Shown piece by piece: positions 9,149-18,282 of a stretch of 22,335 bases of DNA (within the stretch, counting starts at the first letter, position 1; every line of letters starts with the position of its first letter). The stretch comes from Temnopleurus reevesii (Eukaryota; Echinodermata; Echinoidea; Temnopleuroida; Temnopleuridae). The stretch spans positions 1 through 22,335 of the forward strand of contig BQKZ01001806.1 of NCBI GenBank assembly GCA_036244855.1, written 5' to 3'. The translations under genes and the position numbers were made by a program. Under the pieces are notes generated by a model that ran no database searches, was not told where the DNA came from, and saw only the letters and a list, made by a program, of their open reading frames with translations.

Positions 9149-10361
9149 CCATTTTAAAAGTGTACAGATTTTTCCTGATACACTTACTGTAGAATATTTT
9201 TGACGAATTCTGTTGATACCAGAGAGGTGAACCATCTTTACAAATACCAGAAGAAAAGGATATCCTGCAGAAAAAAAATATTTGGAGAGAGCATCATTTG
9301 TCAATGTTTTGTTATTGATGATATTGATGTGTCCATCAAAGCCAAATTTATAGCATACACATTAAAATTCTGTTTTAGACATTAGCATTTATTGAAAACA
9401 ACTAACAAATTATAAATTAATGCTTTATATTGTAATGAAACACCCGTAACCTGTGGAATTCTATGTAACAGGAAAATCAAAACCTTGTCAAATTTCCTCG
9501 ACACTTCTACCACCGGATGCCATACTAAAATGATAGAATTGATCAATATCCTTCAAAAATTATGAAGTGTTTTTAAGGTTTCAAGAACATTTCAGCGTAT
9601 AGGTTATGAGGTAATCTTTTATCCTTATTTATTAATTCTAATTCAGTAAATGAGATGAACCCAGACTATACGGAGAAAAGCAAATGATACTCTGATAAAG
9701 TTCATCTGGACTAATCTTGTTTTATCATTGTAATGAAATTTAACTATCCATTACTGTAATATGACAATAAACGAACAAATAGAGAAATAAAATATGAAAT
9801 TTATTATCCCCCCCCCCTTTTTTTAAATACAATTCACATGTCACATTTGAAAAGGAAACAGTGCTTTTAAAGGCAGTATTTAAGTCTTGGAAGATCTTCA
9901 TTTTGAACTATGAAAAAAATGGATTGCTTTATATATACACCGTCACAAAGGGATGATTGCCCTTGAAATGATTAGTGTAAACGATGTGCTCTGTAAGGTT
10001 TGATAGGAGAAATGTCCTCTGATATGGCAGAAGGATGATTAAATGCAATTTTATATCATAATATTTCATAAATAAACATCATGTATTCAAGGTGGAAACT
10101 TGCCATGGATGGAAAATAAATATGTTACCATCAAAAGCATTTTAAACGACACATGGCGAGCTTTGTTTACAAGTTAACCAGTACATTCCGTCAAAAAGGG
10201 CATTAAGGCAATTATGTTAAACTATTTTGAGATGAAACGGGCAAAAAGTACATTAACATCACGAATAACCAGTTACACGTGTGGAACCGACTCCGCATAT
10301 ATCGGGTAAATTCCAATTACGATAACGTGCTTTTATGTGTGGTATGGCTGCGACCTCACTG

Positions 10362-10378
10362 GTGTGACCGGGGCCTCG
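10362..10378. repeat. Possible solo end of family G fold-back
   Basis: GTGTGACCGGGGCCTCG contains TGTGACCGGGGC, identical to the right terminus of the palindromic MITE at 19537-19665. No left arm was found, so this may be a decayed or incomplete copy, or coincidence. Confidence 0.25.
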
Positions 10379-10428
10379 CGGGCACATCACAATAACATAC
10401 AAGATGGTGGATCACTTATATGATGAGC

Positions 10429-10457
10429 GGTCATGATCACAGACTGTGTATGTGACC
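10429..10457. promoter_or_regulatory. 29-bp dyad, possible protein-binding site
   Basis: GGTCA and CACAG on the left mirror CTGTG and TGACC on the right around a single central base, with four unmatched positions between the two matched blocks on each side. The symmetry suits a dimeric DNA-binding protein, but there is no adjacent gene to support a role. Confidence 0.2.
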
Positions 10458-11470
10458 CCCCTCACACCTGTTACACGGACCAATTATGGAAACACTACAT
10501 GATGGAGGTGCCTAGTCTAGCACATCAGGGCATTTATGATAGTGTATTTCTAAAACGAATGAAAAATTGAAGAAGAAGAAATGTTTGGTCAGGCTATTTT
10601 CAGAAGATTTATTGGTTGACGACAGCTATAAATATATATTTATATTTTTATCTTGGCGTAATTCAAGCGATATCCCTATTCGTCTGGCCTTCCCTACTTT
10701 AAAACTTTTATAGTGAACTGCACTAGATGATGGATCTTCATGGATCTACGTCTGTGTGTGTAGACTAGTCAGTCCGGAGGAAACAAAGAACCAAAGAAGA
10801 AATAGAGAAAATGAATTTAAGAACGAAAAAGTCAAAATAACAGAAAATCGGAGACCGGAAGAGCGATGTATTCTTACTGTCAATACCATCACAGTAATTA
10901 AATTGTTTTCCGTCATAGCGTCATAGATAATGACTATCTTCCTTTCAAATTTGGTGCAATTTCTTGATAACAATCGACAATTATCTGTCTGGTGAATAAA
11001 AATGGTATTATAGGCGATATTGGATCCGGGGGAAGTGCAATTCAACCATTTATACATTCAATCAAACAGAAAAATTATGAAAAAGACGGAAGTTTTCAAA
11101 ACTCTATGCCTTAAGAAAATATATATTTTTTTTAAATACTTCCCCCAAATTAGACCTTAAACAATGCTATACAATGCCATAACATATAAACCCCCCCCCC
11201 CCCCCTACAAAAAAAAGAAGGAAAGGGACGTCTGCACTTAATCTAGATTACTCCAATTTGATTGATTTATTTTCACTTGAATAAATAAAAAAGACACAAT
11301 GAGAAAATTGCCGCTTTGAAAATATTCCCCACAAGACTCCATAAATGTATGCGACAATTTTGATATAAATAAAACTAATAAGAATATCTAAAAGTATGAC
11401 AGAATAGAATAAACCTTTTATCAAAAAATAAAAATAAAACATCAGTCGGCGCTCGGTAAGCATATGACTC

Positions 11471-11600
11471 TCTTATCATGCTCATCTGCCTATAGGACAG
11501 TGAAACGATCACGCTCTATAGATCCCCGCAGAGGTTTATACGCGCACCACACCTTGTTGTAGAAATGTAAGCGCCCGGCCGCACGCTTATATACAATCTT
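11471..11600. promoter_or_regulatory. CpG-rich patch with TATATA
   Basis: This GC-richer interval (for example TACGCGCACC and AAGCGCCCGGCCGCACGC) ends in GCTTATATACA at about 11585-11594. The combination resembles a promoter on the forward strand. However, the frame that follows (11600-11797, 65 codons) is AT-rich, starts at a non-ATG codon and is unrecognisable, so no transcript can be proposed. Confidence 0.25.
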
Positions 11601-11609
11601 TGTTTGTTT

Positions 11610-12112
11610 GCTTTCATTCTAAAACTTCAGGCTATTCCTGCTTTATTCAAATGTTTAGGATTATTGTTAAGAATATAATATCGGCTGAATCAGCCCAATT
11701 CTATTTAAATTCGGGACAATATTTACCAACGTCTTTAAGATTTAAAGGCGTAGAAACCGGGTTTCTGAAAAAAAAAATCAAGCACTTGGTGATATAGAAA
11801 TCCAATTGCTGCGTCCCCCTTGACAATCTAGTAAAGCCAGTGACATTGCAGATTTAAAAAGAAAGTAATTTGTAGTGAGGGCCTAAATGGCACAAGAAAG
11901 AACAAACACCTATTTACACTCAAATTTCAATGAAGGTATGAGACCGTGAAATATGAATCCTGATAAAACAATATACCAGAAACTTTTCAGTAACTGGTCA
12001 GAATTTTAAATAAAGATACATTTATCGTATGCAAAGAGACTCTAAGTCGATTTCTTTTCAATTAAAAAACACAGACCAATCAAAACACGCATGCACAAGT
12101 GACACCCGGGCC
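11610..12112. other. AT-rich stretch, nothing recognised
   Basis: No inverted repeat, SINE core or convincing splice-flanked frame was seen between the CpG-rich patch and the third family A element. Confidence 0.5.
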
Positions 12113-12463
12113 TAATGGCCGACTTACACCTTTGCGTTTTTAGCCTGTGTCGGCCAAGCGTTTTTGGAAATTAAAAACGCTGGGCAGACGCACTGCATGC
12201 GTGGATCAGACGGTGGACTGACGTTCGACGCTGGGTCAACGAAGGCTAAAACACACCCTTGTTGACAATTGAAAACGCTCACTGGACGCACAGAGGCGGA
12301 CGTCATATGGTGAACTGACGTTTGGCTTAAGCTCCTTTAGCCCAAGCCGATCGCCAGTCCACCGTCTGATCCGAAGTGTATAATGTGCGCTCGGGGAGCG
12401 TTTGTAATTTTCAAAAACGCCGAGCAGAGGCAGACTAAAACGCGAAGGTGTGAGTTGGCCTTA
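12113..12463. mobile_element. Fold-back MITE, family A, copy 3 (rearranged)
   Basis: Ends TAATGGCCGACTTACACC (left) and GGTGTGAGTTGGCCTTA (right) are those of family A. At about 350 bp it is roughly 100 bp longer than the other copies. The extra length arises because the left arm is present twice: 12113-12235 reaches ACGGTGGACTGACGTTCG, then from about 12250 the arm restarts partway in (ACACACCCTTGTTGACAATT) and runs again to TGGTGAACTGACGTTTGGC. The right arm (CAGTCCACCGTCTGATCC onward) is single. This is a partial arm duplication or two elements merged by nested insertion or template switching. Confidence 0.8.
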
Positions 12464-14240
12464 ACTTCATTATTGAGTGCATCGAAGCGGGCTTTAAATC
12501 GTTAAATACAAGAAAAAGAAATCTTAGAAAACAAATCAAAATTAATGGACAAAAAGTAATTTGTCATTCATAAGGAGTAAAATTACATTCTGCATACACG
12601 TACAGAATTAATAGATTATTCAGATGCTAAGATAATCTGATTTTCATACACAGAGGAAGCAATCCACACTGTATAATCTGGAACACCAATCTATATTATT
12701 TGCTAAAACGATTAAAGAAAAATATCTAAAGATGAAATGAATACCATCAGTTCATTGGAAATTTCAGATTTTGATAAAGAAAATTAGAATTAAATAGGGC
12801 AGGTTAAGAAAATGAAAATGTAGGGTGACGAGGTGAGTCCGTGATCTATTTTGTAAAGGTATTGATACTCATTTTGGAAAGTAAGTATTTACTTGAATAC
12901 GACCTTCATACTGTAATGTCAATTACTTTAGGCATTCAATTTGTAAAATCACATTTAATACGTAATGAATGTCAGAATCTACTAATCTCATATAAATCAT
13001 GAATTATTTTGTTTGATTTGTGAGCAAGTCAATATTTTTAGAATTGAACAATATTCATAATAAGTTTTAAATCTAAATTGATATAGACCTTAGTAAAATC
13101 GGAGATTTAGGGGTAAATAGTGTCACAATTGCGCTCCACGAACGCACTGCCCCCATCGCAGTTTACACCGCAAATAGCAACATATCCCNCCCTCTGCCCC
13201 CTCCGAACCCTCATATCAATATCAACATTTTCAAGTGGCATGAGCGGCAACCGCCCCGGCAAAGGCACCTGTTGAAGGCATTCTTTTTGGCACCGAACCT
13301 TTCCTTTCAAGACGGTTACCGGTAGCTATCTTCTAACGATTTACCAATCCTTAGATATAGCCTATGATAGCGCTGGAGTCATACCTGTGACCCGACTCAC
13401 AGCTGACTCTTTTATTTTCCTTTTGAAGTGATTTTACGTCAACATTTCGAAAAGAACCATTACTTGACAGCAAGTGATTTGAGAACAAAGGGAAAAAAGG
13501 AAAATAACAGCTGCATTTCTTAGTGGTAGACAATTTCTGAAATCAGAAATGATGGAAGAAGCATCAAGAACGTTTGGTACATTCCTACTTTAAATCTTAT
13601 TTTATACCAATCTGATGACGGTAAATTATGTCTAGCATACATGTATGTCTCGGAAAAAAGCATGATCTTAAAATGTACGTACATCTCTTTCCCCTATCAT
13701 TGTTCAAATGACGGCCCTCTTATCATGTATTCCCCATATGAAAATGGGCGTTGACGAAAGTGTTCATAGCCGTCACCATAATGAACACTTTCCACTAAAA
13801 AGGGAACTTTTCAGATTGTCTAGTTTAAATGTTCGCAGAGACACTTATTTTTGTGAAGGTAAAAGTGACCAGTGACCAGTGTAAAACACAGTGTGGAACA
13901 AAATTGTGAAACAGTGTAACCCTTTAAGTTGAAGCGTTTTGACACTGTACATCATCAAATCACAGTGAGAAAGAAGCAATGAATGTGCGAAAATTAAATT
14001 AAATATGAGCGTTTTTACACAGTGACAGTGTGACGAAATTTTGAACGCAATATGGACCACTATATTCTTACACGGGTCTTTCCGAGCGTCTGTCCACCAG
14101 GCCTTCGTAGAATTGTGGCTCTCTTTTAAACACCAGTGGCGAGTCACACAAAAGATGCAATCAAAATTACGATAAATATTGATCGTAAGTCTATGGCAAA
14201 ATGTGAGCTAATGTCTACCAAAGAGATGGGATTAAATGCA
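12464..14240. other. AT-rich stretch with a small GC-richer island; no recognised gene
   Basis: Mostly AT-rich. A GC-richer island spans about 13120-13290, and the assembly has one undetermined base at 13189. A reverse 67-codon frame (13107-13310) covers the island and begins with a plausible charged segment, but it matches no family and includes the undetermined base. The sequence 13856-14140 is rich in CAGTGT/ACACTG-type words (for example GTGACCAGTGACCAGTG at about 13865), which inflate a reverse 100-codon frame. Confidence 0.5.
13756..13792. repeat. Perfect 12-bp hairpin
   Basis: GAAAGTGTTCAT (13756-13767) is followed after 13 bases by its exact complement ATGAACACTTTC (13781-13792). It is not followed by a T-run and stands alone. 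It could be a binding site, an RNA hairpin or the core of an eroded fold-back. Confidence 0.55.
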
Positions 14241-14267
14241 AAATTAATCGTATCTCTTTTGTTACAG

Positions 14268-14476
14268 GCCCCATGTCACGCTTAATTCTGTGGTCAGTCC
14301 AATGTCGCCTCGGAATTAGCTCTTGGTGTGACAACCGCACGTACCAAAGCCAAGGTGGTCATATTACATTACGCTGCTTCCAACCTAGCCGCCGTCCACC
14401 CCATCAAACCTCTTGCACAACTCCCCAATCAATTGTGGACCAGCGAAAAATATTAATCGACCGAAAAAGAAATTAG
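14268..14476 (+). CDS. Candidate 3'-terminal exon, unknown protein
   Basis: A strong 3' splice site (TATCTCTTTTGTTACAG, AG at 14266-14267) is followed by a frame open to a stop at 14474-14476. The frame enters with two leading bases and contains an ATG at 14273. The segment is richer in C than its surroundings. The roughly 68 residues are rich in Cys, Ser, Arg and Pro, with no recognisable domain, and the end (KILIDRKRN) is basic. An internal GT after CCAAG (about 14354) could instead end an exon earlier. The splice signal is the only positive evidence. Confidence 0.2.
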
Positions 14477-14690
14477 GCTCCATTGATTCGATCAGATTCT
14501 TATCTTTCATCATCAGAAAATATCGATTTCCGTCTAAAATATGATTGCGGGTTAATAGATGTGGTAAGGATTTATTAAAAATCAATATTTCACTTCCGGT
14601 AATCAGTGGCGGTGCATTGTGGGATTGCGTTTCCTTACAGGAGGCGGATTCGATACCAGTGGTTAGATATAGACCGCTTAATCTTTTAAT

Positions 14691-14985
14691 GATAAAGGCT
14701 GCGACACACCTTTGCGTTTGTTACCAACATCTGCCAATTGCTCCTGACTCGACATAGTCTGCCAATGACGCTCCAGCAACGCAGAAATACGGAGAAAATA
14801 CGCTAAAATGGCGAACGCGATCCGACGTCGAGCACTTTTAACATGTTTAAAACGTCTTCAATGTTAGTCAAGCTTTTTCTCACTGTATATCTGCGTTCAC
14901 GCATCATATTTCAAACTTCATGAATTCTGGACAGGCATTGGCTATAATTTCATGAATGTGTGACGGAGCTTCTAAGGTGTGATTT
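14691..14985. mobile_element. Fold-back element, family B
   Basis: The left end GCGACACACCTTTGCGTTTG resembles the family A terminus, but the interior differs. AACGCAGAAATAC at about 14779-14791 is inverted as GTATATCTGCGTT at about 14885-14898, giving a central fold-back of about 120 bp. The right edge near 14985 (TAAGGTGTGATTTTGG) resembles an inverted copy of the left end. A related fragment lies at 752-870. The AAAATGGCGAACGCG string inside (14807 onward) opens only 19 codons and is considered part of the repeat. Confidence 0.5.
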
Positions 14986-15502
14986 TGGTACCGTATGACA
15001 TGAAATGGTTTTCCACATTTTGACATTGCAGTGATCTAAAAACCTTCATTTGGAACAACTGAAAGATTGAAAAGAAACATTAACAAAACAGAAATTTTCT
15101 TATCAATACAAAAGTTCAACTTAAAAAAATCTAACATCGTCAGGATCGCATACAATTGGATATTTACATTTTGATTAGATACTGTATTAGACTTTTAATG
15201 AGAATTAATCTAATCGCACTTTCATCACATGCTTCAGTTGCTAATTTCCCTACAGCACTTTAGCTTTGAATTAACTGTATATCACGATATTCGTATGGAT
15301 ATTCGTTCAAATTAACAACTCAAATTGATAACTTGATTTCAAACAAATGAATAGTTTGATATGAATTTGAAAACTCTTCATGTACATTTTTTTGTGTAAT
15401 ATCAAATTATACTTTCATCTTCAAAAGAAAAAAAAGGATATGAAATTACATGTCTATTTAATATTGATCTCATAATGCAATCAAATTTATTTCAAATGAA
15501 AT
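14986..15502. other. AT-rich stretch, nothing recognised
   Basis: Strongly AT-rich with many CAAATTT-like words but no inverted repeat, SINE core or credible frame. Confidence 0.55.
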
Positions 15503-15708
15503 GACTGTATAATGACTCAGAGATAACTTTGACAATCAGAGAGTCGCGGTTCGAATACCAACCATGACGTTTATTTCCATTAGAAGAGTCCACAATCGTG
15601 CTGCACTCGACCCAGGTGAGGTACTAGGCAGGAACTTATTCCTCGGAATGCAGCAAGAAGCTAGCTGCTTCCATCTGCATTTCCAAAGTCATTGTAATAA
15701 AGCTACAT
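15503..15708 (+). mobile_element. tRNA-derived SINE (family 1, copy S5)
   Basis: A degenerate A box lies in ATGACTCAGAGATAAC (about 15512-15527) and the B box GGTTCGAATAC at 15548-15558. The core GTGCTGCACTCGACCCAGGT (about 15597) and GGCAGGAA follow, then GAATGCAGCAAGAAGCTAGC. The 3' portion is short: the GCGCTATATAAAT block is missing and the copy fades near an AATAAAGCTACATT stretch similar to the end of S1. It is a 3'-shortened or old copy. Confidence 0.75.
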
Positions 15709-16320
15709 TCTAGATTGAAAGGGACTTCTGATAAAATGGGTGTTACGCGTCATGTAAAAACATACTATTTTTTTATGGAAGATGGACAAAAAATACGAAT
15801 TGCGTACAGAATATCGCTTAATCGCTCGCTTCGTTCACTCGCACGGCAAGTCCTCTTAATATCTACAAAATTTCTGATAGCAAATTTTTGGAATTTATGA
15901 TATGGAAATTTTTGGAATTTATGATATGGAAATTATATTTTTCATGGAAACCCATATTTCTTTTTTTTGCGATTAATCTCTACGCTTATTTCAACCACCA
16001 TGAACAAAATCGTCATCGATTTGAGAGACGGGGGAAGAACACTATGATAGAAGAAATGAAGCTCTTGCCAAATTATTATCAGAGTGTGATTCCGGGTTAT
16101 TGCTTCTCCTTTCGTGCAAGTGGCTTAAGTTTGACAAACAACTTCATCTTCGATTCTACAAACATCAAACCCAGAGGAAATTAGCCACGAACAAAGGTAA
16201 CGCCCTCCAATAGCAAAATATCATCATCATCATCACTAATGCAAACAGGGCCACATTTTTATGGATGTCCCTAAGTACTATCTTCAAAAGGACATGTGCG
16301 TCTTGGAAGTGTGCGAAGTG
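15709..16320. other. AT-rich stretch with a short tandem repeat; no recognised gene
   Basis: A forward frame of 98 codons at 15888-16184 begins inside the 24-bp tandem repeat, so its N-terminus is repetitive. It has no recognisable domain, although a possible donor (CAAAG|GTAACG at about 16197) follows. A start in good context (ACCACCATGA at 16000) opens only 15 codons. Neither is called. Confidence 0.45.
15882..15933 (+). repeat. Two-copy 24-bp tandem repeat
   Basis: AAATTTTTGGAATTTATGAT plus ATGG (24 bases) occurs at 15882-15905 and is repeated exactly at 15906-15929, followed by the start of a third unit. The identity of the two units points to recent slippage. Confidence 0.85.
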
Positions 16321-16488
16321 GGCGGTGTTTCACCAAGATAAGAAAGACTTTAAGAACGACTTTACGCACGACTGGTATCAGTCTCCGTGCTGATACCAGA
16401 GAATCTTATACTTATTACAGTCATTAACTTACTCCAGTCTTTCCGAAAGTCATGCGTAGCTTTAAGAACGATTCGGTGCAACACCGCC
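16321..16488. mobile_element. Fold-back MITE, family C, copy 1 (intact)
   Basis: About 168 bp. The left end GGCGGTGTTTCACCAAGAT is matched by the inverted right end GGTGCAACACCGCC. Inside, CTTTAAGAACGAC and TTTACGCACGACTGG on the left mirror CCAGTCTTTCCGAAAGTCAT and CTTTAAGAACGATTC on the right. No open frame; it must have been mobilised in trans. Its right end is 7 bp from the next fold-back. It serves as the reference for the family C copies at 6206, 17175 and 17338. Confidence 0.85.
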
Positions 16489-16495
16489 AAGGATT

Positions 16496-16657
16496 GTGTT
16501 TCATAAAGCTGTTCGTAGAGATTCGCACGACATTGCCCATGACTTGTGACCCTCTCTCGAATGCTATCTCAGTGGCATAAGGATTCTCGAGTAGTGGAAA
16601 GGGTCTCCAGTTGCTCGTGGAGTTGTGCGAACCTCTACGAACAGCCTTATGAAACCC
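16496..16657. mobile_element. Fold-back MITE, family D
   Basis: About 162 bp. The left arm GTGTTTCATAAAGCTGTTCG continues TAGAGATTCGCACGAC. It is inverted at the right (GTTGTGCGAACCTCTACGAA, then CAGCCTTATGAAACCC), giving about 40-bp arms with a few mismatches. The centre is unrelated to family C, although both share GCACGAC-like words, so the two families may have a common ancestor. Mirror-image frames in this region come from the palindrome and are not genes. Confidence 0.85.
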
Positions 16658-16724
16658 AACCAATCATGAAGTTTGCAACTTGGGAGTTGGAGCTCATGAC
16701 ATGGGATGCAAAGTTACAGTGCAA

Positions 16725-16981
16725 CCTAAAGGCCTTCTCACACCTTTGCGTTTTTAGCATGCGTCGGTCTAGCGTATTTGGAAATTAAAAAATGCTCCCT
16801 TGACGCACAAAGACGCTTATCATACGGTGGACTGACGCTCGGCCTACGCTCCTTAAACGCTAGCCGAACGTCAGTCCACCGTCTGATCCCCGTATGCTGT
16901 GTGTCCGGGAAGCGTTTTTAATTTCCAAAAACGCTAGGCAGACGCAGGCTAAAAACGCAAAGGTGTGATTCGACCTTTAGG
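16725..16981. mobile_element. Fold-back MITE, family A, copy 4 (best preserved)
   Basis: About 257 bp. The ends CCTAAAGGCCTTCTCACACC and GGTGTGATTCGACCTTTAGG are inverted copies, and the next block CTTTGCGTTTTTAGC matches its complement perfectly. The inner arms ACGGTGGACTGACGCTCGGC and GCCGAACGTCAGTCCACCGT flank a loop of about 20 bases, so the whole element can fold into one long hairpin. It gives the family consensus used for the copies at 1141, 4866 and 12113. A clean target-site duplication could not be separated from the TAAAGG/CCTTTA palindrome. Confidence 0.9.
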
Positions 16982-17174
16982 CGTACAATTTGCGTTCCCT
17001 GCCGTGGGGCGTGTCACCGAGTACGTGAATTTGGGGTCCCATATATTAACTCTGAACCAGGGTTCACAAAGTTTGCGTACCAAGTCACGATTTTTACAAC
17101 CTGTGTCACAAGCATTGATAGTCTCATCCACAGATTCAGAATTCCATGTCCGAAATCGCAAATGTCATGGCATG

Positions 17175-17332
17175 GGCGGTGTTTCACCAATTAAAGTGTT
17201 CTTAAAGTTACGCACGGCTTTAAGAGAGACTGCAGTACGGATGAATGTAATACGCGTATAATTATCGGTCATGCCGCACAAGGACTGATACCAGTCGTGC
17301 GAAAAGTATTTCGTAACTTGGTGAAACAACGC
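17175..17332. mobile_element. Fold-back MITE, family C, copy 2
   Basis: The left end GGCGGTGTTTCACCAATTAA is mirrored by TAACTTGGTGAAACAACGC at 17314-17332. CCAGTCGTGCGAAAAG on the right matches the family C inner arm. The left inner arm is rearranged (GTTCTTAAAGTTACGCACGG). The next copy begins only a few bases further on. Confidence 0.8.
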
Positions 17333-17337
17333 TTTAG

Positions 17338-17492
17338 ATGAAGTTTCATCAAGTTGTTCTTAAAGTTACTCACAACTTTATGGAAGACTTTACGCACGAC
17401 TAGTACCGGTTCCTGTGCGAACTTACGCGTATTACACTGATAACATAAGTCATGCGTAACTTTAAGAACGCCTAGGTCGCAAACTTCACGGC
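17338..17492. mobile_element. Fold-back MITE, family C-like, copy 3
   Basis: The left arm GATGAAGTTTCATCAAGTTG continues GTTCTTAAAGTTAC, and the right arm GTAACTTTAAGAACGCCTAGG then AAACTTCACG is its inverted counterpart. The inner TTTACGCACGACTAG is the family C signature, while the termini (GAAGTTT/AAACTTC) differ from copies 1 and 2. It is either a subfamily or a copy whose ends have diverged. The reverse 88-codon frame over it is an artefact. Confidence 0.75.
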
Positions 17493-17636
17493 GCGGCGCA
17501 CATTGCATGTTGTTGTCGAACCTTGAAGCCACCATAGATTTCGCTCAGAAAAAAAAAAGATCAAAAGAGGACTAATTTTAAATCAAGTTAGCGACTGTTA
17601 CAAATGACACTTGGCATTTGAGCGGAACCTCGCAAA

Positions 17637-17717
17637 TTAGCCTCCCCCAAACACACCCGAATCAAGGCGCTCCAATTTCAGACCGGAGTTGGAAGAAATT
17701 TGTTCCACTTCCGCCAT
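17637..17717 (-). CDS. Candidate first coding exon, unknown protein
   Basis: On the reverse strand a start codon at 17717-17715 sits in excellent eukaryotic context (AAAATGG, A at -3, G at +4). The frame runs 26 codons, begins MAEVEQISSN and ends in a glycine-rich SGVFGGG before TAA at 17639-17637. A fair 5' splice site (TCGG|GTGTGT, about 17655) lies inside, so the coding part may be about 20 codons with the rest intron. The string AAAATGGCGGAAGTG around the start combines a YY1-type AANATGGCGG element with an ETS-type CGGAAGTG, typical of animal housekeeping-gene 5' ends, and a CCAAT box lies upstream. The peptide is not recognised. It could be chance. Confidence 0.3.
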   Translation of the reverse strand: MAEVEQISSNSGLKLERLDSGVFGGG

Positions 17718-17860
17718 TTTCATAATATCTTTCTCTGATAACAGCGAGTAAAATCCCGGGAGAGCCGCACAATCGTTGTCATAGTTTTGACGGGGATTTG
17801 CCGATGGCTTCCCTGTTTTCTTTATGCATGTTCATTTTTATTCTGTCCATTGGCTCCCTT
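17708..17860 (-). promoter_or_regulatory. Candidate reverse-strand promoter: CCAAT box and YY1/ETS element
   Basis: On the reverse strand AGCCAATGG (17856-17848) is a perfect NF-Y consensus, about 130 bp upstream of the candidate start codon. The start itself is embedded in AAAATGGCGGAAGTG (about 17720-17706), which matches YY1 plus ETS/GABP sites. There is no strong TATA box. NF-Y, YY1 and ETS sites close together are characteristic of TATA-less promoters. The interval is unique sequence, free of the surrounding fold-back elements and SINE. Confidence 0.35.
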
Positions 17861-17898
17861 GGATTGTTTGATTAGCGCGTCTTTTGTTCTGTCTGTAG

Positions 17899-17965
17899 GG
17901 TTCATGCTGATATGAAGCGTTTCCGGAATTTAAAGATAAATGACACGGCACTTATCTCCTTATAA
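17899..17965 (+). CDS. Candidate short terminal exon, unknown protein
   Basis: A strong forward-strand 3' splice site (TCTTTTGTTCTGTCTGTAG, AG at 17897-17898) is followed by a frame entered after one base, open for 21 codons (starts VHADMKRFRN) to TAA at 17963-17965. It lies directly behind the region that looks like a reverse-strand promoter. A 21-codon frame has no statistical weight, so this rests on the splice signal only. Confidence 0.15.
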
Positions 17966-17984
17966 CATCATATTAAAGAAAACA

Positions 17985-18256
17985 TTTAACAGTGCTAAAT
18001 CATTTCAACCCGAGGGTTGTAGGTTCGAATCCTACCCATGGCATTAATTTCCTTCAGCCAGAAATTCATCCAAACTGTCCTGCACTCAACCCAGGTGAGT
18101 TGAAGTGGTACCTGTCGGAAGAAATTCCTTGAATGCAGTGAGCGCCAAATGGTAGCCATGCCTGCATGCTGTAGCCGGGTAATAATGCACAGAGCGCTTA
18201 GAAACACTTTCGTATTTAGGCGCTATATAAATGTTGTGTATTATTATAATAATTGA
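17985..18256 (+). mobile_element. tRNA-derived SINE (family 1, copy S6)
   Basis: The B box GGTTCGAATCC lies at 18022-18032 and the preceding AACCCGAGGGTT resembles an anticodon arm. The A box region (about 17990-18000) is degenerate. The core CTGCACTCAACCCAGGTGAG then follows (about 18080), then GAATGCAGTGAGCGCC, GTAGCCGGGTAATAATGC and AGAGCGCTTAGAAACACTTT, then GGCGCTATATAAATGTTGTG and a TTATTATAATAATT tail. The string AAATCATT occurs at both sides (about 17997 and 18267) and might be a target duplication; if so the head is truncated and the left boundary shifts right. The insertion ends only about 26 bp before the candidate exon at 18283. Confidence 0.85.
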
Positions 18257-18282
18257 CAAAACGATAAAATCATTATTTGCAG

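Larger units (their letters stand above)
9149..11470. other. Long AT-rich stretch, no recognised gene
   Basis: More than 2.3 kb without a SINE or fold-back element. A C10T7 tract lies at 9808-9824 and a C15 run at 11191-11205. The reverse 103-codon frame at 10746-11057 ends in a hydrophobic, F/L-rich segment that could be a membrane helix, but there is no initiator context or family match, so it is not called. A less AT-rich patch of higher complexity spans about 10260-10500. Confidence 0.5.

Noticed and set aside
10746..11057. Reverse 103-codon frame with a hydrophobic end
   Set aside because: No start context, no family resemblance and AT-rich composition; a T-rich strand readily yields such F/L-rich segments.
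14807..14866. AAAATGGCGAACGCG as a second YY1-type start
   Set aside because: It opens only 19 codons and lies inside the family B fold-back.
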